A stretch of DNA of 12,148 bases from Candidatus Saccharimonadota bacterium (GTDB taxonomy: Bacteria; Patescibacteriota; Saccharimonadia; Saccharimonadales; Saccharimonadaceae). Below, piece by piece: positions 10,929 to 12,148 of this stretch. The stretch is from positions 1 through 12,148 of the forward strand of contig JAUMYE010000024.1 of NCBI GenBank assembly GCA_030528815.1. Reading direction: 5' to 3'. How positions within the stretch are numbered: the first letter of the stretch is position 1; the number at the start of each line of letters is the position of its first letter. The notes beneath the pieces are model-generated. The model had not been told where the DNA came from. It was given only the letters and a program-made list of their open reading frames with translations, and searched no databases. The position numbers and the translations under genes are program-made.

Positions 10929-12148
10929 AAATATATTCTACCATAATTCTTGGATTTTTCCAGTTGAGCGCTTGCTAGCTTTGCTGGCCTGTATGGGTGA
11001 AAACTATGCTTTGTGGCAAGCCGCAGAATTAGAAAAATTACTAAGGGTACAAGATATAAAAGAAATACTTTTGGGTTTCCAGATTCTGTCTCGGTACTGC
11101 TCCAACTAATCTTGCTAAGTGTTTCAATAATATAAACATGTAAGCCCAGGATTACTTTCGTAAAGAAAGCAAGGGCTTGCGAAAGAATTGGTATCCAAGA
11201 AAAGAAAACGCTAAGCAGAGAAAGTAGCATTGCGGCTGGGATTGTCGGCGGAATTAAGAGATTCGAAATTAGGCCCACGATTGAAAATGCGCCAAAATTA
11301 TAAATGCTGATCGGCAAACAGAGCAGCTGGGCGGATATAGATTGAATGCAGGTGCTAGCTATAAAGTTCGGTGAATCTTTACCGTAGAAATAGTCGAGAA
11401 GTAATGGCGCTAAAAAGATTATTCCAAGATATGAGCTAAAAGATAATTGCCAAGCCAAATCCGAAATATATCCAGGATCAATAAGTAGCGAAAGTGCTGC
11501 AATATATATAATCGCTCTCATCGGATGCATCTTTCTGCCGAAGTACCAAGCGAGCAGAGAAATGAGCGTTAAAAACGCTGCGCGAAACATACTGGCGGTT
11601 AGTCCTGTAATTGAGACAAAAGCAAAGATTAAAAGTCCCGCTCCAAGCAGAGTGGCAAAACGAGAAATCTTAGAAAAGTATTTTCGCGCAAAGCCTGCTA
11701 CGATTGCAAGATGAAAACCAGATGCTACGACAATATGCGAAAGACACGCGCGCTGCAATGATTTGTTAAAATCTTCAGATATGTATCTTTTTTGACCAGT
11801 CAAATAGCCAAGCCCGAGAGCGCTCATTTCTGACGCTCCGGAATCCTTCCCGTCAATAATCTCAATCAGTCTCATGCTAAACCAATCTCTGAATTCTATA
11901 AACAAATCCGGCGGATCCGGTTTGGATATTATAAGGATCTCTGGCTTATTAAAGAATGCGCAGTATTTGCCGAAAGCGCCAGAATTTTTGCCTTTAACCA
12001 AAACTAGGTCAGATTTACTAATATTTATATCGCTCGGAACTAAGCTGAAATATGCAGGGCAATTTATTGTCGTGCCACTAAGTTTTAGATTGGAGCTCTC
12101 AAAACGAAGGGCTCCGTTTTTAATGGCCGGATCGTTATCTACTTTTGC
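10922..12148 (-). CDS. comEC: ComEC/Rec2 DNA-uptake channel (5' end beyond window edge)
   Basis: Inner-membrane channel that carries single-stranded DNA into the cytoplasm during natural transformation. The frame is open from the window edge (12148) to TAA at 10922, giving 408 residues with the true start outside. A TTG at 11999-12001 is not the start, because coding continues upstream. The first ~90 residues look like the soluble OB-fold (DUF4131-type) region. Then comes the competence domain: LSHIVVASGFHLAIVAG (about 136-152) with the H-x5-S-G-x-H-L motif, GLTASMFRAAFLTL (about 182-195) and DLAWQLSFSSYLGI (about 230-243), with roughly nine membrane segments up to about residue 377. Only a ~30-residue basic tail follows, so the C-terminal metallo-beta-lactamase domain of long ComEC proteins is missing. 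It overlaps tsaE by 7 nt. Confidence 0.93.
   Translation of the reverse strand, partial: AKVDNDPAIKNGALRFESSNLKLSGTTINCPAYFSLVPSDINISKSDLVLVKGKNSGAFGKYCAFFNKPEILIISKPDPPDLFIEFRDWFSMRLIEIIDGKDSGASEMSALGLGYLTGQKRYISEDFNKSLQRACLSHIVVASGFHLAIVAGFARKYFSKISRFATLLGAGLLIFAFVSITGLTASMFRAAFLTLISLLAWYFGRKMHPMRAIIYIAALSLLIDPGYISDLAWQLSFSSYLGIIFLAPLLLDYFYGKDSPNFIASTCIQSISAQLLCLPISIYNFGAFSIVGLISNLLIPPTIPAAMLLSLLSVFFSWIPILSQALAFFTKVILGLHVYIIETLSKISWSSTETESGNPKVFLLYLVPLVIFLILRLATKHSFHPYRPAKLASAQLEKSKNYGRIYLC

Noticed and set aside
11999..12001. TTG as the start codon of comEC
   Set aside because: The frame stays open upstream to the window edge and encodes what looks like the N-terminal soluble domain, so this codon is internal.
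1..12148. CRISPR arrays, insertion sequences, prophage, or recoded UGA
   Set aside because: No regularly spaced repeats, transposase-like proteins or terminal inverted repeats were seen, and no frame needs UGA read-through.

Overview
The window looks like part of the streamlined chromosome of a Candidatus Saccharibacteria (TM7) or closely related Patescibacteria/CPR bacterium. This is inferred from gene content and protein style, with no database search. The supporting features are a type IV pilin next to a competence channel, an actinobacterial-type wall hydrolase carrying YabE/DUF348 repeats, short versions of MetRS, TilS, TsaB and ComEC, very short intergenic gaps, and promoters placed directly on start codons. 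Genes stop at TAA or TAG, with one TGA (tsaE), and no frame needs UGA read through. This fits the standard code and argues against the UGA=Gly code of Gracilibacteria and Absconditabacteria.

Layout. 1-203 (-): start of a type IV pilin-like gene, cut by the window edge. 291-506 (-): tRNA-Ser(UGA) and tRNA-Met(CAU) with their own promoter and terminator. 574-1011 (+): dut. 1061-2097 (-): two small uncharacterised genes, each with a strong promoter and a structured leader that share a sequence and fold. 2098-2799 (-): yebC. 2946-3350 (+): an orphan small gene. 3400-5235 (+): recA-recX. 5187-5801 (-): a PRC-barrel protein whose 3' end overlaps recX. 5839-6669 (+): tilS. 6718-8691 (+): a secreted or anchored muralytic protein, then rsmA. 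8760-10169 (+): metG. 10195-12148 (-): a tightly overlapping comEC-tsaE-tsaB operon, with comEC running off the right edge.

How the genes fit together. Much of the window serves translation: two tRNAs, TilS, RsmA, MetRS, TsaE/TsaB for t6A, and the YebC-family protein. A second theme is DNA: Dut keeps uracil out, ComEC imports single-stranded DNA, and RecA with RecX recombines it. The pilin could belong to a DNA-uptake or attachment pilus. No gap between genes exceeds 300 bases. No CRISPR array, insertion sequence, prophage or rRNA is visible.

The most interesting signal is non-coding. The leaders of the two adjacent unknown genes (about 1418-1497 and 1963-2030, minus strand) share the motif TGCGGAAWACCGCTSAAA, which forms a short hairpin enclosed by outer helices that differ in sequence but still pair. 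This is a candidate new cis-regulatory RNA. A second pattern is that four genes (the pilin, tilS, the muralytic gene and metG) have an extended -10 box ending 7-10 nt before ATG, implying leaderless or nearly leaderless mRNAs. Genes with longer leaders carry good Shine-Dalgarno sequences.
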